Assembly: GCF_016545825.1 (NCBI RefSeq)
Contig: NC_052621.1
Coordinates: 15,196,410 to 15,260,409 of the forward strand
Direction of reading: 5' to 3'
Origin: Eucalyptus grandis
Lineage: Eukaryota; Streptophyta; Magnoliopsida; Myrtales; Myrtaceae
Length of the DNA: 64,000 nt
The position numbers and the translations under genes were made by a program. Below are positions 11,655 to 22,660 of this stretch, in pieces (the stretch's first letter is position 1; every line of letters begins with the position of its first letter). The notes beneath the pieces are model-generated. The model made no database searches, was not told the DNA's origin, and worked only from the letters and a program-made list of their open reading frames with translations.

Positions 11655-13970
11655 TATGAAATGGGTGATTCCACCACGATTGCAAAATTCGATTAGAAAT
11701 GTCAAACCATATTAATCAGGCAATAACCGATTTTTCTGTTGATTCAATAGAAGGATGTAATTAAACCCCACCCGGTATTTGTAATTGAAACCTTAAGATT
11801 TATACATCAACTAAGAGTCACCTATGTGTCGAAGATGCACAAACGTGGATCAAAATTATTGACCACGGGTCAAACGCTATAAAATCCTTAAAAACTACCT
11901 GGTAGGTTGGGTCGCATTAAAATCACGAAATTGAACTCGGTTTCGGTAATCGAATATTCGAGCATGTCACGATTTATTTTTAGGATATAATCTCATCCTT
12001 TGAAGAATTTTTGGCGAGCCTAGGATTTTGGCGGAAAAGTCCAAATTGGCAAATTAAAATGGTCGAAATTCAGATGGGCAAATTTAAGGGACTTTTTGTC
12101 CTTCAAAGTGAATTGGTTTGTGAAGGAAATTGTGGAAATTGGTATGGGCAACCTCATCAACAATTTTGGCCATCAAATTGAAGTTAATTGTGGAGGAATT
12201 GAGAAGAAATGGGTGCAAATTTGTATGGCTGCTGAAAGGGCCTGTTTTGGCCTTCAAGTTGGCTTGTTTGGGAAGCTTTGGGAGGGAAAAATGCCCATTG
12301 GTTGCTGCTTTGACCCAAAGGGGAGCTGAAGACTTTGTGGCTCAAGTCATGAGTGCAAGATATTTTAAGAAGAAGGGGATTGGCTGCATGGAAGACTTCT
12401 TGGCCCCTTTGTTCCCCTCTCTTCCCTCTTGTCCCCCTCCTTCCCCTCTTGTGCAACCAGCCCGACAGAAGCCAACTTCTTCTTCTTCCTTAGTTTTTCC
12501 TCTTCATTTTTCCTCCATTGCTATTGTTTTTACCACCCCTTGCACTAGCTCAGCCATCGCCTCACGCCCTTGCGTTGTTCGAGGCACTCACAAGCCCAGT
12601 TCCCCGCGACTAGCCAGCTAATAGTCCAAACCAGCCTGCATCGTAGCCTACGCCAAACCACCTGGCCGACCGCTTGTCGCAATTGCTACCGTCCCTTAGC
12701 CAACCATCTGCCATCCCTGCTCGAGCTAGCGACCAACCTGAGATGTTCAATCATCGTCCCTCCTCGCACCAACCCTCAATCCAGCTACTTTGCAGAACCA
12801 AAGATCAGCTTTAGCTGAGCCATGTTGGACTATTTTCAGCCTCTTCCGGGCCTCCTTTGAAGCTGCCGTTGACATGGGATCTCACCGCCATCATGCCGCC
12901 ATTGCCGTGAACCCGCTATTCTAGTAAGTTAGCATCCTAATATCTGATTATGGAGTTAATTACACTTAATAGATGGATTAGTGTTAATTAAGGATTATTA
13001 TAATCCTAATTAGGGTAATTAGTGGTTAGGAGAGTTAGTGGCCTAAGCTAGGCTAATTTAGGTGGTTAGATAGATTAGTTAGTAGCTAATTAGATTAAAG
13101 TAATTATCCTAGCTAGATTAGTTCATTAGTTCAATTAAGTTGGTTAGATTAGCTTATGTAGATTAATTAAGTGGTTTAATTTAAATAATTTGCAATTTAT
13201 TTAATTAAATATCAATTAGCATAAATTATACCGGGATAGTCGGTTATCAAAATTTTACGTTAATCGTCATGATGGAATTGATTTATGAAATGGATTGCTA
13301 ATTTATGCAATTGAGTGCTTAGTGATGATTTTTAATTATTATTGCAAAAATATGATTTTACGGTATTTAATTAAAAAAATACCGGGTGTCGGCTTTTGAG
13401 GCCAAAATTTTTTTAGGTACTATATAGAATCGTGAAATTTTGAAATGGGGGAATATCACGCTTTATAGTTCGATTTAATTGTGTGACCACGCACAACTGT
13501 TTTACTAGATGTTTTTACTATGAAGAAAATTGGCCAAATCTATTATTTGAAATGGAAGAATTTGAGTGAAAAGCACGATATTCTTGGCTGAGTATGGATG
13601 TGCATGTGATCGCTATTGAAACCCGTCACTCGATGAATGTTGGAGAGGCGATGCTTGATTAAATTCGGATGCCCCACGTCAACGAATGTCGGTTGCAGTG
13701 GAGGCTGGGCTGGTGCTCCTTCGGGAATGCTGTCTAAATGTGGACGTTGATGTGTCCAACGAAGCGGGATGACGCCCGATTATGCCGGATGACTGCTGAT
13801 TGTTGAGTTGGCCATGACCATTGGGTCCTAAATAATTAGGACACGCTTGAGTGATTGAAATAGCCACGCTTGATTATAGGACGAAATTGTGTGACACGGA
13901 ATATGACATGTCATAACGATTTGTCCTTATAATCAACCTTATAGTTGTGCCTAGTTACGCTTGTTGTGTT

Positions 13971-13976
13971 TATATA
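13971..13976 (+). promoter_or_regulatory. Candidate LTR TATA box
   Basis: TTTATATATGATATATGAG lies about 45 nt upstream of the intron-like donor at 14021. The 3' LTR has the same at 22095-22100. If used, transcription would start near 14000-14010 and exon 1 would be very short. The position is inferred only. Confidence 0.4.
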
Positions 13977-14020
13977 TGATATATGAGATGTACTAACGTG
14001 TAGGGAGATCCTGAGGTGAG

Positions 14021-14138
14021 GTAAGTCCCATATCATGTATGTTTGGCAGCCTCTAGGTGAATTCTCGTCCTAATCGGGGTTTAAGGTGTGGACTCGCTAA
14101 GACTTTGTCTCACCCCATTGTGGTTTAAAATTTTACAG
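14021..14138 (+). other. Intron-like segment of the 5' LTR (118 nt)
   Basis: CTGAGGTGAG|GTAAGTCC at 14021 and TTTTACAG ending at 14138, followed by ATCCTTAGATGG. Donor and acceptor are near-perfect plant consensus. The interior shows CTAAT and CTAAG words that could serve as branch sites. The first ATG after it (14147) begins the LTR ORF. Confidence 0.55.
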
Positions 14139-14146
14139 ATCCTTAG

Positions 14147-14505
14147 ATGGAGGTACGACACGTTTTTTTTTTTTTGGGTGGCCATGAGAGGTGGAGACCG
14201 AGCGTACCCTTCTCCCTATCCATGGGACCACCTGGACCCGTGAGCTCGTAGATACCACTATTTGGGTCGATGAGGGCCTACCTCAATTGGTACCTCATGG
14301 CTTCAAAGTGTGGTTCCATAACGGGCCTAACGAGGTTCGGGAGGGCCCCTTGGATGGTTTAGACAAACTTGTCGTGGACGCCAATATTTTGGAAAATATC
14401 GCGGTGAATCAGGTGCCCGAGGCTGAAGAGCCTAGAGTAAAGGTAGCTAATCCTCTAGACATCGACATCCCAAATGATGACATAGTAGACCCGGATCCTA
14501 AGTAG
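14147..14505 (+). pseudogene. LTR-encoded ORF, 5' LTR copy (frame-broken)
   Basis: The ATG at 14147 sits 9 nt after the acceptor. A run of 13 T (14163-14175), where the 3' LTR copy has GTTCGTTTT, throws the frame. The original frame resumes near 14191 and stays open to TAG at 14503. Readable features are RPIHG-like PIHG, TTWTREL, TTIWV, EGLPQLVPH, VWF and REGPLDG, then an acidic tail rich in D, E and P. Product unknown. This copy retains Trp where the 3' LTR copy has TGA. Confidence 0.6.
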
Positions 14506-14778
14506 GTAGGGTCCGGGGTAGGGCTAGCTTGGTAGCTTCTTTTGGGTTTAGACTCATATATATAAACCTGATGTGTTTATAAAGTGTGGCTTGTGTTAGT
14601 TGATTATCCTGCTTTCATATCCCATATGTTTAATTGATGTTTGGAGTTTATTAGTTCGCTTCCACGTGTGCATAAAATCGATTGGGTCAGCAACGCATCG
14701 TGGGAACGTTGCATTTTAGTCGACTGCCAAGGGATGCGTGTATGCCCGGGGTTCGAGACGTGACATCCCTGCCCAAAA

Positions 14779-14790
14779 TGGTATCAAAGC
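14779..14790 (+). other. Primer-binding site (initiator Met tRNA type)
   Basis: TGGTATCAAAGC lies 13 nt downstream of the 5' LTR end. It differs from the usual plant Met-tRNA PBS TGGTATCAGAGC by one G-to-A change. Confidence 0.85.
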
Positions 14791-14967
14791 TAGTTAGTGT
14801 CTGGAGTGATAAGGTGCGATGGGTTATGGGATAGTTAATAGGAAATGCCTTTTTCTTATGCAGTGCATGTGACTAATTAGCTAATTGGTAGATTGTTTTG
14901 TGTGAGTCGCTCAATTTTCTAATTCTGTGTTGGAATTGGAAAGCAGGTTCTATAAAGAGTCTGCAAT

Positions 14968-16064
14968 ATGAGTAATCCAGAGCAGAGGACTCTTAGAAAG
15001 AAGACAGTAGCATCTGTCACTCGAGATAGGACGCTGACTAGGGTCGGTACCCGAAGAAGAGCACTAGCTCAAGCTATCGTGAGTGTTAGAGTGCTGCCGC
15101 AAGTTGGTACTAGTGTAGCAGCACCTAACGATCCTAGAATCAATGGGATCTTGCAGGTGCTCGGGACCTTAGGGCATTTGATGGGGTAGCATGCTCAAAA
15201 TCAAGCTAGTGCCATAGTCGCCACCTTCGTTGTTGATGCCGCAACCGCACCTACTAAAGTTCAACCTAGGAATGTGATCGGGGAGCGACTGATGCACAAG
15301 CTTGTTGAGTAGTTTCTGAAGCTAAACCCGCCGAGGTTCTTTGGAGCAAGCAATCTCAAGGCTCCAACCTTCTAGATCCAAGAGTTAGAGAAGGCCTTCG
15401 CACTGCTAAGGTGCTCAGAGGAGGATAAGGTGGTCATTGCAATCTATCAGTTGTAGGGAAATGCAAGCACTTGGTGGAGGGCCACCAAAGGAAGAGTGTT
15501 CCCTGAAGGTGTGGTTCTAGTGTGGAACGCCTTCATTGAAATTTTTAATGGAAAGTACTTCTCTGATTGCACAAGGAAACATAAGATGGTAGAGTTTCAA
15601 TGCCTTCGTCAAGGTCTGATGTCTGTAGACCAGTACGAGACGAAGTTCGCCAAGCTGTCACAATACGCCCCCAAGTTGATTAAAGACCCGGTAGACAGAG
15701 CAAGAAGATTATGGGATGGACTGAGATCGAAGTTAAATGATCCGTTGGTGCTGTTTAATCTGAAGGACTACAATGATTTGTATAAGCGAGCCCAGTTGAT
15801 AGAGAGAAATTTAAATGAACGAGCCGCTACATCTAGGTCACGGTTCGGGTCGAACAGAGATATTGTCGGTTTGGGAGGAAGCCGATGATTGGAGGAAGGT
15901 ATCATATTCCGCCTAATAGATAGGGATAGGAAAGTCAGCGTCGAACCAGAATGGAGTGTGTCGTTTTTGCGAAAGATGACATGGATCAGCCCCATGCTAT
16001 TCTAGGATGGGTGCTTATTATGGATGTGGTTAGCAAGGCCACCAAGTCAAAGACTGTCCCCGTA
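14968..16064 (+). pseudogene. gag pseudogene of the Tekay-like element
   Basis: The capsid/nucleocapsid polyprotein would form the virus-like particle and bind element RNA. ATG at 14968 starts MSNPEQRTLRKK. The capsid core is readable through NPPRFFGA, QELEKAF, NASTWWRATKGRVFPEG, FNGKYFSD and DQYETKFAKLSQYAP. In-frame stops are at 15187, 15310, 15373 and 15454, then a stop at 15886. The zinc knuckle continues in another frame (15959-16064): the second CCHC box reads YYGCG-stop-QGHQVKDCP, with its first Cys changed to Tyr. Non-functional. Confidence 0.85.
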
Positions 16065-16213
16065 GGTTGATGTGATCACAGCTGCCGCTACCGCCAATGG
16101 GACAGAATAGAGGAAATGCATCGCAGAATGCACCGCAAGATATGATGAATATGCCTCCAACACAGGGAATGGTATATGTTGTCACCTAATGTGAGGCAGA
16201 GGACTCAACAGAC

Positions 16214-16507
16214 GTGATTACAAGTACGGTCTTGCTGAATGACCATGCTACTTATGCTTTATTTGACCCTGGAGCTATGCATTATTTTATTGTCGAGCAG
16301 TACATTAAGTTGGTAGGGTTGAGTCTTGAATCGTTAGGGTTAGTCATTAGTATATCTACCCCATTAGAGGATAAAGTGTTGTCTGCAGTAGGGTGGCCTA
16401 GTTGCAAGTTGGTTATTGGTGAGCGAGAGGAAATGATAGATTTGATTGTCCTGGCAATGTATGATTTTGATGTGATAATTTGCATGGACTGGCTCACCAA
16501 GCAATGA
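16214..16507 (+). pseudogene. Aspartic protease domain
   Basis: The open frame of about 97 codons shows the active-site region YALFDPGAMHYFI, a flap-like stretch and the closing VIICMDWL motif of Ty3/Gypsy proteases, which cleave the polyprotein. DPGA is found in related chromoviruses, so it need not be inactivating, but the domain is isolated by stops and frame changes on both sides. It shares frame 2 with the RT. Confidence 0.8.
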
Positions 16508-16718
16508 GCTACAGTAGACTGTTATCGTAAATCAATTCAGTTTAACCCGTTAACGGGTGAAAGTTTCGAGTTTATTGGAAGTCGAGGAAGACCCTCGATT
16601 ACCTTAATCTCGCCGCTTGAGGCAATCAAGTTGTTAGATAGGGGTTGCTAAGGTTACTTGGCGACTATCGTGGATACGATAGTTGAGGAGTCGAAGATGG
16701 GGGACGTTACAGTAGTAT

Positions 16719-17590
16719 AGGAGTTTGCTAAAGTGTTTCCGAAGGAATTACCTGGTTTGCCCCCAGAAAGGAAGATTGAGTTCGTGATTGAGTTGGCCCC
16801 CGGGACGGAGCCAATCTTTGAGGGTCCTTACCATATGGCATTATTAGAGTTGAAGGAACTGAAGGTGCAGATGTAGGAGTTGTTGGACAAGGGAATCATA
16901 CGTCCCAATGCATCTCCTTAGGGAGTACCAATTCTGTTCATGAAGAAGAAAAATGGTTCATAACATCTTTGCATCAACTATCAACAACTCAACCAGGTGA
17001 TGATCAAGAACAAGTACCTGCTACCAAGGATTAACGACTTGTTTTACCAGCTGTAGGGAGTGTCGATATTTTCTAAGATCAACCTAAAGACAGGCTACCA
17101 CTAGTTGAGGATGACGAAAGAAGATATACCAAAAATGGCGTTTCGTACGTGTTACGGCCATTATGAGTTCACCGTAATGTCATTTGGTTTAACTAACGCC
17201 CTAGCTGCTTTCATGGATCTAATGAGTCGTGTATTCAAAAAGTATCTGCATCAGTTTGTGATAGTGTTTATCAACGACATCCTGGTGTACTCAAGAAGTC
17301 CATAGGAGCATGAAAGACATCTAAGGATGGTGCTTCAGACTCTGCGAAATCATGGACTGTATGCCAAGTTCAGTAAGTGCGAGTTTTGGCTGACTCGTGT
17401 AGCTTTCTTAGGTCACGTGATTTCTGGTGAAGGGATTTCCGTGGACCCAACCAAGATCGAAGTAATTATGAACTAGCCAAGATCAATGATAGTGACAGAT
17501 ATTAGAAGTTTCTTGGGATTGGTAGGTTATTACAAATGATTCGTGGAAGGATTTTCACCAATAGCCATGCCCGCTAACGCGATTGCTGAA
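16719..17590 (+). pseudogene. Reverse transcriptase domain
   Basis: Frame 2. Readable motifs are ELPGLPPERKIEFVIEL, LLDKGIIRPNASP, a degenerate [32 protein letters not shown], then the catalytic box, [15 protein letters not shown] and SFLGLVGYY. Stops lie at 16874, 16919, 16961, 17054, 17102, 17303, 17474 and 17537. The catalytic box reads FINDILVYS: the first Asp of the usual FxDD is Asn (GAC to AAC), which alone would abolish polymerisation. A 1-nt shift near 17575 moves the downstream reading frame. Confidence 0.9.
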
Positions 17591-18100
17591 GAAGGAAGAG
17601 AAGTTCGTATAGATTGATAAGTGCCAGCATAGTTTTCAAGAACTTAAATAAAAGCTAACTACCATACCCGTACTAACAATTCCATCTGGTCCTAGAAGAT
17701 ATGAGATCTTTAGTGATGCGTCATTCAGAGGACTGGGTTGCGTGTTAATGCAACATGGCAGAGTCATTGCATACGCGTCCCATCAGTTAAGATCTCATGA
17801 GTTGAATTACCCGACGCATGACTTAGAACTTGCTGTGATTATTTTTGCTCTGAAGATTTGGAGATATTACTTGTGTAGAGAAAAGTTCCAGATCTTTACA
17901 AACCACCAGAGCTTGAAGAATTTATTCTCTTAAAAGGAGTTGAACATTAGATAGCGTCATTGGATAGAACTTCTTAAAGACTATGACTGCGACATCCTGA
18001 ATCATCCTAGAAAAGCTAACAAGGTCGTTGATGTATTGAGTTGGAAGTTTTCGATTGCGTAGATGGTGATTCAGGAGTGGATCTTACTCAAAGGAGCTCG
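17590..18100 (+). pseudogene. RNase H domain
   Basis: Frame 3. [18 protein letters not shown] carries the first catalytic Asp region. Then [17 protein letters not shown] with its Glu, IWRYYL, and [12 protein letters not shown], where the expected TDH reads TNH. Stops are at 17610, 17649, 17931 and 17952, and the domain runs into ELLKDYDCDIL and HPRKANKVVDVLS. It would have degraded the RNA strand during reverse transcription. Inactive. Confidence 0.85.
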
Positions 18101-18189
18101 AGATTCGGTTTTCAAATTTGAGGTAGTCCACCTTTCAAGTCTTATGGCCACCCTCAAAATTAAACCAGAAGTGTAGATAAGAATTAACA

Positions 18190-19400
18190 CGTTGTAGTTG
18201 ACAGATCTTGAGATCCAGAGAATTCTGCAAGAGGATGCAGAAAAGAGGAAAGCTGACTTTCAGATTTTTGATGATGGAACATTGAAGTTTCGTGGACGAT
18301 TGTGTGTACCTGACATTGCCAAGCTTAAGGAGATTTTGTTAGAAGCTCATCGTAGTAGTTACAGCATTCATCCAAACAGTATGAAGATGTACCATAATCT
18401 ACGTCAACACTATTGTTGGACCGGTATGAAAGCAGACATCACAAGACATGTCGCCAACTGTTTGACGTGCCGGTGAAAGCACATCATTGTAAGCTGGGAG
18501 GACTTTTGCAATCTCTCAAGATTCTCCAGTGGAAGTAGGAACATATCACAATGGATTTTGTGATGAGATTACCAAGGAGTCAGTAAGATAATGATTCCAT
18601 ATGGGCTGTATTTGACAGATTAATGAAGTCTGCTCACCTCATTGCCGTACAAAAGGACTATGCATATGTTGAATTGTACATGTGACAGATAGTTCATCTA
18701 ATCGAGACCCAAAGTTCACAACAGCCTTCTAGAATAGTTTATAGATTGCTTTGGGAACAAAGTTGCAGTACAGTATGGTCTATCATCTACAGATGGATGG
18801 CCAGTTTGAGAGGAGGATTCAAACAGTCGGGGACATGCTGCGAGCTTGCATGTTGGATTTCAAAGGAAGATGTGAGGAACAATTTCATCTAATCAAGTTT
18901 GCCTACAACAACAGTTATTAGCAGAGATTTCAGATGGCACCATTTGAAGCATTGTATGGCAAAGTGTCTAGAATTCCAATTTGTTGGGATGAAGTTGGAG
19001 AGCTAAAGATCACCGACCCAGAGTTGGTTCAACAGTCAGTGCCGTCAAAGTCATTCGAGAAAGACTAAAGACTGCTCAGAGTCGCCAGAAAAGTTATACA
19101 GATAAGCGGCGAAGACCATTGGAGTTCCAAGTTAGTGAACACGTCTTCCTTAAAGTGTCACCGATGAGGGGTACTTCGCGCTTCGGCAAGAAAGGGAAGT
19201 TGAGTCCAAGGTACGTCGGTTCCTTCAAGATTCTGGAGAGAATTGGGACTTTGGCGTATCACCTTACATTACCGCCAAGACTTGCTTAGGTGCATGACTT
19301 CTTCCACGTGTCGATGTTGAGAAAGTACGAGTTTGACCTAAACCACGTGCTGAATTTTGAAAAATTAAATGTGGACAACAGAGTGTCGTATGTGAAGAGA
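18190..19400 (+). pseudogene. Integrase: zinc-binding domain and degraded core
   Basis: The open frame 18198-18476 carries an intact-looking H-H-C-C zinc domain: EAHRSSYSIHPN, YCWTGMKADI, then VANCLTC. Downstream the catalytic core is readable only in pieces in several frames: WAVFDRLMKSAHLIAV, a collapsed D-D-E region with internal loss near 18680-18780, and 'aayNNSY' / 'CWDEVGE' / 'TAQSRQKSY' relics to about 19080. Then 'SPRYVG' and 'RKYEFDL'-type C-terminal wording. Non-functional. Confidence 0.8.
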
Positions 19401-19402
19401 CC

Positions 19403-19515
19403 AATTTAGATCGTAGATCGAAAGGAGCAAGTGCTACGCAACAAGACGATCTCTTTAGTCATAGTGGTATAGCAACACCACGGAACAGAAGGAGTGACCT
19501 TGAGAAACTTTTTAT
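19403..19515 (+). pseudogene. C-terminal chromodomain remnant of the integrase
   Basis: Reading IVDRKEQVLRNKTISLVIV, stop, QHHGTEGVTLR. This is the Tekay-type chromodomain position, directly before the PPT. Such domains are thought to steer integration toward particular chromatin. The expected Trp before QHHG is TAG here. Confidence 0.75.
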
Positions 19516-19528
19516 AAGAGGGGAAGAG
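19516..19528 (+). other. Polypurine tract
   Basis: AAGAGGGGAAGAG ends 1 nt before the 3' LTR start (TGTGACATCC at 19530). This is the expected primer site for plus-strand synthesis. Confidence 0.85.
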
Positions 19529-22144
19529 TTGTGACATCCGGAATTTCAACCCACCTCGATTATAAGAACTAAACTTTTCATCGATGCGCCTGTGGTCCTT
19601 TTTCTCAGAGTTGATCACTATCGAGTTAATTGATCTATCAGGTGAAGCCGTTAAGGGATATAAACATGACAAACTTGAGAATTTGATCAGAAATCGATTG
19701 CTCGACCGTGCTAATTGGTAGGGGTCAATACGGAACCATTATAATCGATTAGAGATCGAAGATACATCTATTCGATAGAATCACATAATTAAATTGTAAG
19801 TGCTTCAACCTAATTGCAAAATTTCCAACGAATAGCACTAAACTCATTTTTATGTTGATTTTGTACCCAATACCCGTAATTAAAACCTTGAGATTTTTAT
19901 GACAATCGAGAGTCGCCTATGAGTCAAAGATGCACAAATGTTGATCAAAATTATCGACCATGGGTCAAACGCGATAAAATCCCTAAAAGCTACTCGGTAG
20001 GTTAGGTTGCGCTAAAATCTCGTCCGATTGATTTTAACCACGAAATTGAACTTGGTTTCGGGAATCGAATGTTCAAGTATGTCACGATTTATTTTTAAGA
20101 CATCATCTCATCCTTTGAAGAATTTTTGACGAGCCCATAATTTTTTGGCCTTCAAAGTGAATTGGTTTGTGAAGGAAATTGTGGAAATTGGTATGGGCAA
20201 CCTCCTCAACAATTCTTGCCATCAAATTGGAGTTAATTGTGGAGGAATTGAAAAGAAATGGGTGCAAATTCGTATGGCTGCTGAAGGGGTTTGTTTTGGC
20301 CTTCAAGTTAGCTTGTTTGGGAAGCTTTAGGAGGGAAAAATGTCCATTGGTTGTTGCCTTGACCCTAAGGGGAGCTGAAGACTTTGTGGCTCAAGTCATG
20401 AGTGCAAGATATTTCAAGAAGAAGGGGATTGGTTGCATGGAAGACTTCTCGGCCCCTTTGTTCCCCCTCTCTTCCCTCTTGTCCCCCTCATTCCCCTTTT
20501 GTGCGACCAACCTAGCAGAAGCCCCTACAGAAGCCAACTTCTTATTCTTCCTCAATTTTTCCTCTTCATTTTTCCTCCATTGCTATTATTGTTGCCACCC
20601 CTTGCATCGAACCACTTCGCTAGCCATCGCCTCATGCCGTTTGTGTCATCTAAGCTGCCTGCGAGCTCAGTTCCCCGTGACCAGCCAACCGAGTGACCGT
20701 CTAGACCAGCTCGCATCATAGCCCAATGCCATACTACCTGGCCGACCGCCCGTCGCAGCAGTTACTGTCCCCTAACCAGTCGTCCGTTGTCCCTGCTCAA
20801 GCTAGTGGCCAGCTCAAGCCATTTAGTTGTTGTCCCTCCTCCTTCTAGCCCTCGATCTAGCTCCTTCGTAGAACTGAAGCTCAGCCTTAGCTGAGCCATG
20901 TTGGGTTGTTTTCAGCCTCTTCCGAAACCTCCTTTAGAGCCACCGTTGACACAGGATCTCACCGTCGTTGCACCGCCGTCGCCATGAACCCATTTGCTCG
21001 CTAATCCGATGAGTTAGCATCCTAATCTCTAATTAGGCAGTTAATTACACTTAGTAAATGAATTAGTATTAATTAAGGATTAGTATAATCCTAATTAGGG
21101 TAATTAGTGGTTAGGAAAGTTAGTGGCCTAACTAGGTTAATTTATGTGTTTAGATAGATTAGTTAGTAACCTAATTAGATTAAGGTAATTATTCTAGCTA
21201 GATTAGTTAATTAATTCAATTAAGTTGGTTAGATTAGCTTATGTAGATCAATTAAGTGGTTTAATTTAAATAATTTATAATTTATTTAATAAATTGCACT
21301 TTATTAAATTAATTATCAATTAGCGTAAATTATACCGGGATAGTCGATTATCAGAATTTTACGTTGATCATCATGGTGGAAGTGATTTGTGAAATTGATT
21401 GCTAATTTATGCAATTGAGTGCTCTATGATGATTTTTAATTATTATTGCAAAAATATGATTTTATGGTATTTAATTAGAAAAATACCGAGTGTCAATATT
21501 TTACACCAAAAATATTTTAGGTACTATATAAAATCGTGAAATTTTGAAATGGGAGAATATCATGCTTTATGATTCGATTTAACTATGCGACCATGCACAA
21601 TTATTTTACCAAGTGTTTTAATATGAAGAAAATTGGCCAAATCCATTATTTGAAATGGAAGTATCTGAGTGCAAAGCACAATGTTCTTGGCTGAGTATGG
21701 ATATGTATGTGATTTCTATCAGAACTTGTCACTCGATGAAAGTTGGGGAGGTGATGCCTGATTAAGTTCAAATGCCCCACGTCAACGGATGCCGGTCACA
21801 GTGGAGACTGGATCGATGCTCCTTCGGGAATGTCGTCTAAATGTAAACGTTGTCATGCTCGACGAAGTGGGACGATGCTCGGTTATGCCGGATGATTTGA
21901 GTTGGCCATGCCTGTTGGGTCCTAAATAATTAGGACACGGTTGAGTGATTGAAATAGCCGCGCTTGATTATGAGACGAAATTGTGTAGCATGGAATGGGA
22001 CGTGTCATAATGATTTGGCCTTATAATCGGGACCCCTGTAATTGATTAAGATATGAGATGAAGTGTTCCAATTATTAATTATACTTGTTACGTTTATATA
22101 TGATATATGAGATGTACTAACGTGCAGGGAGGTGCTGAGGTGAG

Positions 22145-22263
22145 GTAAGTCATTTATGGTGCATGTTTAGGCTACCTCTAGGTGAATTCTCGTCCTAATC
22201 GAGGTTTAGGGTTTGGACTCGCTGAGACTTTGTCTCACCCCGTTGTGTTTAAAATTTTACAAG
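22145..22263 (+). other. Intron-like segment of the 3' LTR (119 nt)
   Basis: GGTGAG|GTAAGTC at 22145 and TTTTACAAG ending at 22263, followed by TCCTTAGATGG. The acceptor AG is kept although CAG has become CAAG relative to the 5' LTR. Confidence 0.5.
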
Positions 22264-22270
22264 TCCTTAG

Positions 22271-22660
22271 ATGGAGGTACAGCATGTTCGTTTTGGGTGG
22301 CCACGAGAGGCAGAGACCAAGCGTACCCTTCGCCCTATCCATGGGACCACCTGGACCCGTGAGCTCGTAGTTACCACTATTTGGGTCAATGAGGGTTTAC
22401 GTCAATTGGTACCTCATCACTTTAAAGCGTGATTCCGTAACAGGCCTAACGGTGTTCGGGAGGGCCCCTTGGATGGTTTTGACGGACCTACCGTCGATAC
22501 CGAGTATGAGTTGGTACTTGACCCTGTCGTGGATGCCGATATTTTGGAAAATATCGCGACAAATCAGGTGCCCAAGGATAAAGAGCCTGGAGTAGAGGTA
22601 GCTGATCCTCTAGACATCAACATCCCAGATGGTGTTGTTATAGACTTGGATCCCAAGTAG
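22271..22660 (+). pseudogene. LTR-encoded ORF, 129 codons with one internal TGA
   Basis: The ATG at 22271 is the first after the acceptor. The frame runs to TAG at 22658 with a single TGA at 22430 (codon 54), where the 5' LTR copy has TGG (Trp). The start reads MEVQHVRFGWPREAETKR. Then PIHGTTWTREL, TTIWVNEGL, LVPHHF and REGPLDG, followed by an acidic C-terminal half with LENIATNQVP and DPLDINIPDG. There is no signal peptide, membrane segment or known domain. It aligns over its first ~70 residues with the intact ORF at 50727-51074 in another LTR subfamily. Function unknown. Confidence 0.65.

Larger units (their letters stand above)
11655..14765 (+). mobile_element. 5' LTR, truncated at its 5' end
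   Basis: It ends GACGTGACA at 14765, fourteen nt before the PBS. Alignment with the 3' LTR (19530-22919) starts only near 'gggtgattccac' (about 11665), so about 250 bp including TGTGACATCC is missing. That removes the left terminus and any target duplication. It contains TATATA (13971-13976), the intron-like segment (14021-14138) and a frame-broken LTR ORF. Confidence 0.85.

Noticed and set aside
12130..12621. 163- and 180-codon ORFs at the same place in both Tekay LTRs (12130-12621, 20179-20721)
   Set aside because: The copies differ mainly at amino-acid-changing positions, start at non-ATG codons, and lack a counterpart frame in other subfamilies. They look like chance ORFs in a GC-rich block.
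14779..14790. tRNA-like motif TGGTATCAAAGC
   Set aside because: It is a PBS complementary to a tRNA 3' end. No cloverleaf surrounds it, and no tRNA gene was found elsewhere in the window.
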